Shown here: positions 44,411 to 52,564 of the stretch, in pieces
Position numbering within the stretch: the stretch's first letter is position 1
Layout: each line of letters opens with the position of its first letter
Program-made: the position numbers and the translations under genes
Origin: Granulicella rosea
GTDB lineage: Bacteria > Acidobacteriota > Terriglobia > Terriglobales > Acidobacteriaceae
Reading direction: 5' to 3'
Length of the DNA: 64,000 bases
Assembly: GCF_900188085.1 (NCBI RefSeq)
Contig: NZ_FZOU01000001.1
Span: forward strand, 1,364,001-1,428,000
Notes under the pieces: model-generated
Database searches by the model: none
What the model was told of the DNA's origin: nothing
Seen by the model: the letters and a program-made list of their open reading frames with translations, nothing else

Positions 44411-45712
44411 TCAGCAAGCCAGGTCAGCGCGTCCGATCTTCATCGCGCCCAGATTGCCCAGCAGCGTCAGCGCGAGGCACTCGGGCCGGAGCAGCTCGTT
44501 CGCCAGCCGCTGCACGTCTTCGATCCGGACTGCGTCGATCGCGGCGGTGATGTCGTCGACCGTGAAGAACCGGCCGAAGTACATCTGCTGCCGCGCCAGG
44601 TTCGACATGCGGCTGGACGAACTCTCCAGCCCCAGCACGATGTTGCTCTTCAACTGATTCTTGGCTCGGTCCAGCTCGCCGTCGTGCACCGGCTCTTCTT
44701 TCAGACGCCGCAGCTCGGCAAGCGTAAGCTGAAGAACTCGCTCCGTATTTTCGAGCGACATGCCCGCGTAGACCGAGAGCGAACCCGTGTCGCGGAAGGG
44801 GTTCATCTCGGAGTAGATCGAGTAGGCGAGACCCGAGTCCTCGCGGACGGACTGGAAGAGCCGCGAACTCATGCCGCCGCCGAGCATCGAGTTGAGGAGG
44901 TAGAGTCCGTAACGGTCGGCGTGGTTGACCGGAGGCGCGACGACTCCAAGGCACATCTGCACCTGCTCGAGCGATTTCTTGCGCTTGAGCGTGATGTGCG
45001 GCGTGGCAAGTGGCGCCGTTTCAACGGCTTCCAGCGGGGCTGTCGTTGCGGACAAGGAGCCGAACTTCGTCTCCACCCGCGCGAGAAACGCGTCGTGGTC
45101 GAGATTTCCGGCGGCCGAAAAGACCATGTGGCGCGGGGTGAAGCGGCGGTTATGGTGGTCGAAGACGGTCTGCTGGGTGAAGCTGGAGACGGTCTCCGCC
45201 GTGCCGAGGATCGGGCGGCCGAGCGCATGGTTCTTCCAGAAGTTCTGGGTAAAGGTCTCGTGGACGAGATAGTCGGGGTTGTCTTCGTCCATCTTGATCT
45301 CTTCGAGGATGACGCCCTGCTCCTTTTCGAGGTCTTCGGCGGTGAAGCGCGGATGCAGGACGAGGTCGGAGAGGACATCGAGCGCGGGCGGCAGATTCTC
45401 GTCCAGCACCTTGATGTTGAAGCAGACGGTCTCCTTGCCGGTGAAGGCGTCGAGATTGCCGCCGATGGTGTCGACCTCGCGGGCGATGTCCTTGGCCGAA
45501 CGCGTGGTGGTTCCCTTGAAGACCATGTGCTCGACGAAGTGCGCGATGCCGTTCTCGACCGGGGTCTCGTCGCGCGAGCCGGAGTTGATCCACGCGCCCA
45601 TGCTGACGCTGCGCACGTGCGGGATGCTTTCAGTGAGCACCATCAGGCCGTTGGGCAGAAAGGTCTTGCGGATGTTGCGCGTGGGGTGAGACTTATGCGA
45701 CGTTTCGGACAT
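44411..45712 (-). CDS. M16 family zinc metallopeptidase (processing peptidase-like)
   Basis: 433 aa with the inverted zinc motif HFVEH (58-62) and the downstream Glu in EEIKMDEDNPDYL. N- and C-terminal M16 halves are both present (the latter contains SMLGGGMSSRLFQSVREDSGLAYSIYSE). No signal peptide, so it is cytosolic, like the mitochondrial-processing-peptidase-type bacterial enzymes (PqqL/YmxG group). ATG 45712 (MSETSHKS) is preferred over an upstream in-frame start. Divergent from rlmN with 71 bp between. Confidence 0.9.
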   Translation of the reverse strand: MSETSHKSHPTRNIRKTFLPNGLMVLTESIPHVRSVSMGAWINSGSRDETPVENGIAHFVEHMVFKGTTTRSAKDIAREVDTIGGNLDAFTGKETVCFNIKVLDENLPPALDVLSDLVLHPRFTAEDLEKEQGVILEEIKMDEDNPDYLVHETFTQNFWKNHALGRPILGTAETVSSFTQQTVFDHHNRRFTPRHMVFSAAGNLDHDAFLARVETKFGSLSATTAPLEAVETAPLATPHITLKRKKSLEQVQMCLGVVAPPVNHADRYGLYLLNSMLGGGMSSRLFQSVREDSGLAYSIYSEMNPFRDTGSLSVYAGMSLENTERVLQLTLAELRRLKEEPVHDGELDRAKNQLKSNIVLGLESSSSRMSNLARQQMYFGRFFTVDDITAAIDAVRIEDVQRLANELLRPECLALTLLGNLGAMKIGRADLAC

Positions 45713-45783
45713 GCGGCTCCTTGGACTCTCTATTGTTTCACATGGGCGGGTGAAGCCGGTCAGGTGCGAGTAAACTGAAGAGT

Positions 45784-46983
45784 GTGGCTGACTCGAATAC
45801 CAACTCCGTTCCGGTAACATCTCTCGCTCTGTTTGGCGCGACGCTCGACGATCTGCGCCAGGTCATGGCTACGTTTGGCCAGCCGAAGTTTCGTGCGCGT
45901 CAACTGGCGGACGCGCTCTATCGCCAGCGCGCCAACTCTCTCGATGAGATCACGACGCTTTCGGCGGAGCTGCGGGGGCAGATGGCGGAGGCTGGCTATG
46001 TCGTCGGTTTGCCGGAGCTGGCGCAGACGGCGAAGTCGGTCGACGGGACGGAGCGCTACCTCGTCCGGCTGGCCGATGGCGAGACGGTCGAGACGGTGTG
46101 GATGCCGGGCGGCGACGGCGGCGAACGCGGCGACGGCACCGAGGCTGCGCACGAGGAAGAGACGGAAGATCCCGCGACGCTCTATAAGCGGGCTACGATC
46201 TGCGTTTCGAGCCAGGTGGGATGCGCGGTGAACTGCCAGTTCTGCCTGACGGCGAAGCTGGGAATTCGTCGCAACCTGACGCCGGGGGAGATCGCGGGGC
46301 AGGTGGCGGCGGTGCTGAACCGGCACAGGGTGAACATCGGCACGGGCAAGGGGCAGGGCAATCCCGACCGTATCAACCTTGTTTTCATGGGGATGGGCGA
46401 GCCGTTCCTGAACTACGACTCCTTCATGGCGGCGGTGAAGATTCTGGTAAACGAGATGGGGATCCCGTCGTCGCGGATGACGGTTTCGACCTCGGGGATT
46501 CTGCCGGGGATCGAACGCTACGCTACGGAACCCATCCGGCCGAAGCTGGCGCTGAGCCTGAACGCCTCGAACGACACGGTTCGCGGCGAGATCATGCCGA
46601 TTACGCGGAAGTGGAACATCGGCGCGCTGCTGGACGCGGTGAAGGCGATCCCGCTCAGCAAGCGCGAGTATGTGACGTTCGAATATGTCCTGCTGGGCGG
46701 GGTGAACGACCAGCCGCAGCATGCGGCCGAGGTGCTTGCGCTGCTCAAAGGCATGCAGGCGAAGGTGAACCTGATCGTGTGGAATCCAGGGCCGGGCGTG
46801 CCGTACGAGCAGCCTACGCCGGAGTCGGCGGACAGGTTTCACAAGCTGCTGATCGCGGGTGGCGTGCCGGCGTTTACGCGGCGTCCCAGAGGCCGGGATA
46901 TCTATGCGGCTTGCGGGCAGTTGAAGCGGACTGTCGAAGCGGAGCCGGCTCCACAGTTGGTGACGATTGCGAGCATGGCCTGA
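45784..46983 (+). CDS. rlmN: 23S rRNA/tRNA (adenine-C2)-methyltransferase RlmN
   Basis: 399-aa radical SAM enzyme that methylates A2503 of 23S rRNA and A37 of some tRNAs. The cluster motif CAVNCQFC has Cys147, Cys151 and Cys154. FMGMGEPFLNYD is the SAM-binding GEP motif, and the acceptor Cys lies near the C-terminus in YAACGQL. Start is GTG at 45784. An acidic insert (about residues 110-135; GGDGGERGDGTEAAHEEETED) before the radical SAM core is longer than in E. coli. Confidence 0.95.
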   Translation: MADSNTNSVPVTSLALFGATLDDLRQVMATFGQPKFRARQLADALYRQRANSLDEITTLSAELRGQMAEAGYVVGLPELAQTAKSVDGTERYLVRLADGETVETVWMPGGDGGERGDGTEAAHEEETEDPATLYKRATICVSSQVGCAVNCQFCLTAKLGIRRNLTPGEIAGQVAAVLNRHRVNIGTGKGQGNPDRINLVFMGMGEPFLNYDSFMAAVKILVNEMGIPSSRMTVSTSGILPGIERYATEPIRPKLALSLNASNDTVRGEIMPITRKWNIGALLDAVKAIPLSKREYVTFEYVLLGGVNDQPQHAAEVLALLKGMQAKVNLIVWNPGPGVPYEQPTPESADRFHKLLIAGGVPAFTRRPRGRDIYAACGQLKRTVEAEPAPQLVTIASMA

Positions 46984-47002
46984 CCAGCATCGCACAGGCC
47001 AC

Positions 47003-47169
47003 AGCAGATTCCCTTCGGGAATGACAAACAAAAAAACAGGCAACGGCTCGTGGCGCGGGCGGTTTACGTTCCATCCATCGCACAGGCGCGATGGATGGTG
47101 CGCCCGGCAAGAACAAGCAAAAGCCAATGCGGGGGTCTCTCCGCTGCGCTGCGCTTCGGTCGAGATGAC
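47003..47169 (+). repeat. Composite repeat: type A, intervening hairpin, linker, type B
   Basis: Type A (47003-47030; AGCAGATTCCCTTCGGGAAT, then GACAAAC; perfect ATTCCC/GGGAAT stem), an extra segment with a perfect 11-bp hairpin (47071-47081 with 47088-47098), a linker GAACAAGCAAAAGCC, and type B (47126-47169; TGCGGGGGTCTCTCC ... GGTCGAGATGAC). It lies between rlmN and the convergent yvcK gene; no coding sequence is seen in 46984-47212. Confidence 0.78.
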
Positions 47170-47212
47170 GAGCAGCTTGGGTGGGTGCTCGCCAATCGAG
47201 ACGTGATTGGCT

Positions 47213-48286
47213 TTATGAGTTGCGGACGCGCATGCCCGCGAGGCCCAGTTCGAGCAGGATCTCGGCGACGCGGTCGTAGTCGTGGCGCAGCAGGTCGCCC
47301 TCGTGGACGAAGTTGCCGATGATGGGTTCGACGCCCAGTGACCGGATGCGGGCGAGGTCGGGCTCGATCGGCTGCTGGCCTTCGCGGGCGTACTTTTCGA
47401 GCAGCGTGGGCGAGATGGGCGCGGTATTGATGAGCGCGTAGTCGAAGATCGGGACTTTGGTCGCGCCGGAGTGCTGGAGGATCTTTTCGATGTGCTGAGC
47501 GGCGGTCAGGTCGAGGGACTCGTTGGCCTGCGTCATGAGGTTGCAGACGTAGACGCGGGTGGCCTGGGAGCCGGCCAGCGCCTCCGGGATGCCCTGCACG
47601 AGCAGGTTGGTGATGAGCGAGGTATAGAGCGAGCCGGGGCCGAGCGTGACGAGGTCGGCGTTGGCGATGGCCTCGATGGTCTCGGGCAGGGGATGGGCAC
47701 TGGCGGGTTCGAGCATGAGTTCGACGATGCGCTGTTTACTTGCGGTAATGTTTGTCTCTCCTCGAACCAAGGAGCCGTCGTCCATGCGCGAGGCGAGGGT
47801 GACGTTGACGTTCGTCGCGGGATAGATGCGGCCTCGGGTCGCGAGAATCTGCGAGGACATCTGCACTGCCTGGGCGAAGTCGCCGGTAATCTCGGTGAGC
47901 GCGGCGACGAAGAGGTTGCCGAAGCTGTGTCCGTCGAGCTCGCCGTGGTCGAAGCGGTACTGGAAGAGGCGGGAGAGCAGGTGCTCGTCTTCCGAGAGCG
48001 CGACCATGCAGTTGCGGACGTCGCCTGGCGGGAGCATCTTGAAGTCCTCGCGCAGGCGGCCGGAGCTGCCGCCGTCGTCGGTGACGGTGACGACGGCGGC
48101 GAGGTCGCGGATGAGGCAGGGCGCGTCGGCGCAGCGGGAGTTGGTGAGGGGCAGCGAACCGAGTGGGGTGGAGGTGAAGCGCTTGAGGCCGCGCAGCAGC
48201 GTCGACAAGCCCGTGCCGCCGCCGATGGCTACGACGCGGATGGATTTAGGGTCGGGCTTTGGCTGCGATGGGGCTGCTTCGGGCAT
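47213..48286 (-). CDS. yvcK: YvcK/CofD-like protein (gluconeogenesis factor family)
   Basis: 357 aa with the Rossmann-like N-terminus VVAIGGGTGLSTLLRGLK and the family blocks VTVTDDGGSSGRLRED, PPGDVRNCMVAL, GHSFGNLFVAAL and LGPGSLYTSLITNLLV. YvcK in Firmicutes binds UDP-sugars and influences carbon metabolism and the cell envelope; related CofD proteins are transferases. ATG 48286 (MPEAAPSQ) is preferred because the upstream in-frame extension runs into repeat DNA. It is the downstream neighbour of a TPR gene on the same strand. Confidence 0.9.
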   Translation of the reverse strand: MPEAAPSQPKPDPKSIRVVAIGGGTGLSTLLRGLKRFTSTPLGSLPLTNSRCADAPCLIRDLAAVVTVTDDGGSSGRLREDFKMLPPGDVRNCMVALSEDEHLLSRLFQYRFDHGELDGHSFGNLFVAALTEITGDFAQAVQMSSQILATRGRIYPATNVNVTLASRMDDGSLVRGETNITASKQRIVELMLEPASAHPLPETIEAIANADLVTLGPGSLYTSLITNLLVQGIPEALAGSQATRVYVCNLMTQANESLDLTAAQHIEKILQHSGATKVPIFDYALINTAPISPTLLEKYAREGQQPIEPDLARIRSLGVEPIIGNFVHEGDLLRHDYDRVAEILLELGLAGMRVRNS

Positions 48287-48330
48287 CCCTGATGATCCTT
48301 TTGACTTTGTGGCGGCTCGGGCGAGACGCA

Positions 48331-48386
48331 GGTCCTTCGACTGCGCCACTCGCGATGAGGCCGCGAGTGGCTTCGCTCAGGATGAC
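48331..48386 (+). repeat. Type A-like repeat with nested hairpin
   Basis: GGTCCTTCGACTGCGCC and TCGCTCAGGATGACGG resemble type A ends, but the centre holds a second perfect stem (GCCACTCGCG 48345-48354 with 48362-48371). It lies between yvcK and the upstream TPR gene. Confidence 0.6.
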
Positions 48387-48413
48387 GGAGTGGGTGCGGC
48401 GACGCCGGATGAG

Positions 48414-48977
48414 CTAGGCCTCGGGATAGAGCAGCTCGGTGAAGCGGGGGTCGTCGGCCATATCCTGAAAGTCGGAGTCGGAGCGGGCCTGGATGCGGTT
48501 GCGCGGGTTCTGCCGGATGGCCTCGGTCAGGTGTTCGAGGCAGGTGTGCGAGTCGCCGGTCATGCTGGAGAGCACGGCCAGGCCGTAGAAGGCGTAGTCG
48601 GCGCTGGGCTTCTGGCTCAGGATGGTGCGGAACTGCTCGCGCGCGTCGTCGTAGTGACCGTTGTTCAGCAGCGAGATGGCGTAGTCGTACTGCTCCTCGT
48701 GGCTGGTGAAGGTGGTCTTGCCCTTCGCGACCTGCAGCAGGCAGGCGTTGATATACATGCGAACGCGGTCGGCCAGGTCGCCCGGCGCGCCGGCAAGCAT
48801 CTTGTCGAAGGCGGCGTGCGCCTTCTCGTACTTGCCTTCCTGCATCAGCCGGATGGCGGCCTCGTACAGCGCGATCGCCTGCACGCGCGCCTCGTCTTGA
48901 GGCGTGGCGGCTACGCCCGCAAGGGTGCGGGGGGTGCGCTTCGCCGGAGTGGAGGATGCTGTCTTTACGTGTGCCAT
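48414..48977 (-). CDS. TPR-repeat protein
   Basis: 187 aa and cytosolic. Tetratricopeptide-like helices are visible from about 35 to 165 (AIALYEAAIRLMQEGKYEKAHAAFDKML, YDYAISLLNNGHYDDAREQFRTIL, AFYGLAVLSSMTGDSHTCLEHLTEAI). The N-terminus is Lys/Pro/Thr-rich (AHVKTASSTPAKRTPR). It is presumably a scaffold protein; partners are not evident. Upstream of yvcK and divergent from a GT9 glycosyltransferase across a 133-bp gap. Confidence 0.8.
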   Translation of the reverse strand: MAHVKTASSTPAKRTPRTLAGVAATPQDEARVQAIALYEAAIRLMQEGKYEKAHAAFDKMLAGAPGDLADRVRMYINACLLQVAKGKTTFTSHEEQYDYAISLLNNGHYDDAREQFRTILSQKPSADYAFYGLAVLSSMTGDSHTCLEHLTEAIRQNPRNRIQARSDSDFQDMADDPRFTELLYPEA

Positions 48978-49110
48978 TGCTGCCCTCGTCGCGTGCCAGC
49001 CGCCGTGGATGGATTCCGGCGAGCCTGTCGACCTCAGAGTGAGTCTGTCTCGGTTTTATACGCAGAAGCCGTCGACAGGTCAACTCCCCCCGGCCTAAGT
49101 CTCTGCATGC

Positions 49111-50391
49111 GTGCAGTTTAGCGCGTTTCGGCGAAGGATGTTTTCACATGGACTGCGCTCCTCCGTACACGCTGCCCGGACGGCCAAGCTGTTGACTCGA
49201 TTCGGTCTCGACTTGCGAAGAAGCGCCGCGCTCGTCGACACTGGGGCCGTGAGCAAAACGGTGCGGCGTGTGCTGATCTATCGGCTGGGCAGTCTGGGAG
49301 ACCAGGTGGTGGCGCTGCCTTCGCTGCACCTGGTGAGGCGCAGCTTTCCGCAGGCCGGGCTGTGCATGCTGACCAACTTTCCGGTGAGCGGCAAGGCGCC
49401 GGCGGCGGCGGCGATCCTCGATCCGGAGCTGATCCAGGGGTATGTCCGGTACGTGGTCGGGCTGCGGAATCCGCTGGAGCTGGTGCGTCTGTGGGCGGCG
49501 ATCCGGCGTCTGCGGCCGGATGTGGTGGTGTATCTGGCCGGCGCTCGCGGGGTGAAGGTCGCAAAGCGCGATGCGTGGTTCTTCCGGCTGTGCGGCGTGC
49601 GGCGGTTGATCGGCGTTCCCGACACCGAAGATCTGCAGCAGAACCGGCTGCTGGACGGCGGCGGGCGGTACGAGTCCGAGGCGGCCCGGTTGGCGCGGAC
49701 GCTGGAATCGCTGGGCGACGCGAGGCTGGAATCGCCCAGGAGCTGGGATCTGTGGCTTGGGGATGGCGAGCGGGAGCGGGCCGGGCAGGCTTTGGAGCCG
49801 GCTGGCGGGCGTCCGGTGATCGCGGTGAGCATCGGGACCAAGCAGCAGACCAACGACTGGGGCGCGGAGCGTTGGCGGGCTCTGCTGGGCCGTCTGGGCG
49901 CGCTGCTACCGGGGTATGCGCTCGTGCTGAACGGCGCCGCGGACGAGCGCGAGGCGAGCGATGCGATCGCGGAGGGCTGGCGCGGGGCGAACTCCGGCCC
50001 GGTGCTGAACCTCTGCGGCCAGTTGACGCCAAGGGAGAGCGCGGCGGCATTCGCGCAGGCGAGGGTCTTCGTCGGCCACGACTCCGGCCCGATGCACCTG
50101 GCGGCGGCGGTGCAGACGCCGTGCGTGGCGATCTTTTCGGCTCGCCAGAAGCCGGGTGTGTGGTTTCCGCATGGCGCGCAGCACCGGGTGATCTATCACC
50201 AGACGGATTGCTGGAACTGCGGCCTGACGGTGTGCGTGGCGGAGGGGAAGCGCTGTATTTACTCGATCGCGGTGGACGAGGTCGTTGGGGCCGTGCTGGG
50301 GGCGCTTGGGATGGGTGGGCTGGTTGCGGTGGATGGGATGGGGGCTACGGGAGCAACAGCAGCGACAGAAGCGGATCCTCTTCGAGGATGA
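49111..50391 (+). CDS. GT9 (heptosyltransferase-like) glycosyltransferase
   Basis: Up to 426 aa. The GT9 signature is clear: RVLIYRLGSLGDQVVALPSLHLVRR at the start of the fold, AVSIGTKQQTNDWGAERW, and the donor-site block FVGHDSGPMHLAAAVQTPCVAIFSA. It transfers heptose or another sugar onto LPS-type or other glycans. A GTG at 49249 (VSKTVRR), directly before the fold, is an alternative start. The last roughly 25 residues are Gly/Ala-rich low complexity, and the stop codon itself lies inside a type A repeat, so the 3' end seems to have been reshaped by the repeat. DUF4254 is encoded convergently next to it. Confidence 0.87.
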   Translation: MQFSAFRRRMFSHGLRSSVHAARTAKLLTRFGLDLRRSAALVDTGAVSKTVRRVLIYRLGSLGDQVVALPSLHLVRRSFPQAGLCMLTNFPVSGKAPAAAAILDPELIQGYVRYVVGLRNPLELVRLWAAIRRLRPDVVVYLAGARGVKVAKRDAWFFRLCGVRRLIGVPDTEDLQQNRLLDGGGRYESEAARLARTLESLGDARLESPRSWDLWLGDGERERAGQALEPAGGRPVIAVSIGTKQQTNDWGAERWRALLGRLGALLPGYALVLNGAADEREASDAIAEGWRGANSGPVLNLCGQLTPRESAAAFAQARVFVGHDSGPMHLAAAVQTPCVAIFSARQKPGVWFPHGAQHRVIYHQTDCWNCGLTVCVAEGKRCIYSIAVDEVVGAVLGALGMGGLVAVDGMGATGATAATEADPLRG

Positions 50392-50466
50392 CAAAAAAGA
50401 AGGGCAGGAGAGCGAAGGCGGAGTGCGGGGGAACTCTCCAGTGCGCTCCGCTTCGGTCCGGATGAC
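50367..50466 (+). repeat. Composite repeat: type A + linker + type B
   Basis: Type A (50367-50397; perfect ATCCTC/GAGGAT stem with TTC loop, then GACAAAAAA), a purine-rich linker, and type B (50423-50466; TGCGGGGGAACTCTCC ... GGTCCGGATGAC). The GT9 stop codon is inside the type A part. Confidence 0.78.
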
Positions 50467-50482
50467 GGCATCTTCGCGGGGC

Positions 50483-51067
50483 TTAGGATTGCTGGCGGTA
50501 GAGGACCGGGTTCAGACCGGGGTCGTTGTACATCTTCATCTGGCGATAGAGTTTGAACCGGCGCGTGCCGGATTCGATCTGTCCCATCAGATCTTCGAGG
50601 CAGGCGCCGAGATCGGCTCGCTGGGTGAGCAGCAGGGTGAAGCGGTCGCGGTTCCACGCGCGGTGCTGGTCGGTGGCGGACTCGCGGACGGTCTCTTCGG
50701 CCGTGTGGTAGATCTTCAGCGACAGGATGGAGAGCCGGTCGAGGATCATGCCGGGCGTCTCGGAGTGCAGCGGCGCCTGTGCGTTCTGGTCGCCGACGTT
50801 TGCGAGCAGCCAGGAGTCGATCTGCTCCACGAGGTCGTTGCGCCGCTGGTTCAGGGCGTCGATGCGGTGCTTGACCTGGGCGATGACGGAGTCGGAGGCG
50901 GCGGGGTTGCGGGCCTCGTCCTCCTGGTGCCAGAGGTCGTAGTTGGCGCGGTGATGGTCGAGCGCGAGATGGGTGAGCGGACCGTAGGAGGGCTGGTACA
51001 CGCGGTCTGCGTGCCAGTACGCGTTGGCTTCGTCGTGCAGCGGAAGGTATACGGCGAGATTCGGCAT
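50483..51067 (-). CDS. DUF4254 family protein
   Basis: 194 aa, largely helical. The family pattern is [39 protein letters not shown] and [22 protein letters not shown]. Function is unknown; such genes often sit beside glycosyltransferases, as here next to a GT9 gene. It is divergent from an ATP-grasp gene with 96 bp between the starts. No signal peptide or membrane segment. Confidence 0.85.
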   Translation of the reverse strand: MPNLAVYLPLHDEANAYWHADRVYQPSYGPLTHLALDHHRANYDLWHQEDEARNPAASDSVIAQVKHRIDALNQRRNDLVEQIDSWLLANVGDQNAQAPLHSETPGMILDRLSILSLKIYHTAEETVRESATDQHRAWNRDRFTLLLTQRADLGACLEDLMGQIESGTRRFKLYRQMKMYNDPGLNPVLYRQQS

Positions 51068-51163
51068 GGACGTCTTTTACCTTACCAAAGCGGCGGGTGG
51101 GTTTACGCGGCATTGGCGGCGGCAGGGTAGAATCCGCAGCATACGCAACTTCGAGGGAAGAGA

Positions 51164-52375
51164 ATGAGCGAAGCGGTCCGCAAGCCTGCGATCTTCTGCA
51201 TCAGCACCTACGAAAAAGGACAGGCGTTCCTGCGCGAGGCGGCCCAGCAGGGCTGCGAGGTAAACCTGCTTACGGTCGACAAACTGCGCGACGCGAACTG
51301 GCCGCGCGAGGCGATCACCCATCTCTTCACCATGCCCGAGGGCTTGACGCCGGAGCAGATCCTCAATACCGTCAGCTACTTCGCGCGAACGCACCCGATC
51401 GACCGCATCGTCGCGCTGGACGAGTTCGACCTTGAAGCCGCGGCCCTGTTGCGCGAGCACATGCGTCTGCCCGGCATGGGCCAGAGCGAGACGCGCTTCT
51501 TCCGCGACAAGCTGGCCATGCGCACCGGGGCGCGGGCGGGCGGCGTCGCCGTGCCGGACTTCATCCGGGTCTTCAACTACGACGATCTGCGGGCGTTCAT
51601 GGCGCATGTCCCCGGACCCTGGCTGCTGAAGCCGCGCTCGAACGCCTCGGCCATTGGAATCAAGACGATCCAGGAGCCGGAGGAGCTGTTTCCGATTCTC
51701 GACCAACTTGGCGACGAGCAGAGCCACTACGTGCTTGAACGCTTCGTCACGGGCGAGGTCTACCACGTCGAGGGCGTGACCTGGGGCGGCAAGCTGCTCT
51801 TCAGCCAGCCCTGCAAGTACGGCAAGCCGCCCATGCAGACGATGCATCAGGGGGGCGTCTTCACCACGCGGACGCTCTCGAAGGACTCCGCCGAAGAGCA
51901 GGCGCTGTGCGAGATTCATCGCCGCGTGTTGCAGGCGCTGGGTTTACGCAACGGAGTCACGCATACGGAGTTCATTCGATCGGCCGTCGACGGTCAGTTT
52001 TATTTCCTCGAAACAGCGGCGCGGGTGGGCGGCGCGTTCATCGCGGAGGTGGTTGAGTTCGCCACGGGGCTGAATCCTTGGGTGGAGTGGGCGCGGATCG
52101 AAGCGGCGCTGGCGCAGGGGCGGGAGTATGCGCTGCCGCCTCTGCGGCGGGATTACGCCGGCAGTGTCATCTGCCTGGCGAAGCAGTCTGAGCCGGACCT
52201 GAGCGCCTATGCGGACCCGGAGATCGCGCTGCGCCTGCATAAACATCACCACGCGGGCATCCTGCTGCAGTCGCCGTCGGCGGAGCGGGTGCAGGAGCTG
52301 GTGGATGGTTATGCGGTGCGTTTTCTGGAGGATTTCTGCGCGGTGATGGCGGTGCCGGACAGGCCTACGGCGTAA
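51164..52375 (+). CDS. ATP-grasp enzyme of unknown substrate
   Basis: 403 aa. The ATP-grasp fold is shown by GPWLLKPRSNASAIGIKTI (ATP-binding lysine), HYVLERFVTGEVYHVEGVTWGG and the metal-binding HTEFIRSAVDGQFYFLETAARVGG. Such enzymes form carboxylate-amine or -thiol bonds through an acyl phosphate. It resembles the biotin-carboxylase/carbamoyl-phosphate-synthase-like single-domain group. The substrate is unknown and no natural-product neighbours are evident. Good SD (GAGGGAAGAGA) before the ATG. Type A repeat and tRNA-Lys follow. Confidence 0.87.
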   Translation: MSEAVRKPAIFCISTYEKGQAFLREAAQQGCEVNLLTVDKLRDANWPREAITHLFTMPEGLTPEQILNTVSYFARTHPIDRIVALDEFDLEAAALLREHMRLPGMGQSETRFFRDKLAMRTGARAGGVAVPDFIRVFNYDDLRAFMAHVPGPWLLKPRSNASAIGIKTIQEPEELFPILDQLGDEQSHYVLERFVTGEVYHVEGVTWGGKLLFSQPCKYGKPPMQTMHQGGVFTTRTLSKDSAEEQALCEIHRRVLQALGLRNGVTHTEFIRSAVDGQFYFLETAARVGGAFIAEVVEFATGLNPWVEWARIEAALAQGREYALPPLRRDYAGSVICLAKQSEPDLSAYADPEIALRLHKHHHAGILLQSPSAERVQELVDGYAVRFLEDFCAVMAVPDRPTA

Positions 52376-52401
52376 TTCTGGCTGTAGGAAGACAAATACA
52401 G

Positions 52402-52430
52402 AAGCAGATTCCCTGCGGGAATGACAACCA
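52402..52430 (+). repeat. Type A hairpin repeat
   Basis: AGCAGATTCCCTGCGGGAAT then GACAACC: perfect ATTCCC/GGGAAT stem with a TGC loop, 27 bp after the ATP-grasp stop. No type B partner follows. Confidence 0.75.
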
Positions 52431-52431
52431 A

Positions 52432-52464
52432 GAGAAAAAAGCAAAGACGCCCGGGAGGGCGTCT
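52432..52464 (-). terminator. Rho-independent terminator of tRNA-Lys
   Basis: AGACGCCC/GGGCGTCT 8-bp stem (52445-52464 with a 4-nt loop) followed on the minus strand by a T-rich tract, 18 bp beyond the tRNA 3' end. Confidence 0.85.
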
Positions 52465-52482
52465 GCTGAGCGGGAAAGATTT

Positions 52483-52558
52483 TGGTGAGCGCGCTGGGGC
52501 TCGAACCCAGGACCAACGCCTTAAAAGGGCGATGCTCTACCAACTGAGCTACACGCTC
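52483..52558 (-). tRNA. tRNA-Lys (anticodon TTT)
   Basis: 76-nt cloverleaf on the minus strand. The acceptor stem GAGCGTG pairs with CGCGCTC. The D arm is GCTC-AGTTGGTA-GAGC, the anticodon loop CTTTTAA gives TTT, and the T arm is CTGGG-TTCGAGC-CCCAG. The discriminator is A and the CCA end is encoded. It stands alone, followed by its own terminator. Confidence 0.96.
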
Positions 52559-52564
52559 CCACCT

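Noticed and set aside
48287..48349. N-terminal extension of YvcK from 48349
   Set aside because: The extra 21 residues come from sequence that includes the repeat element, and the family fold starts soon after Met at 48286.
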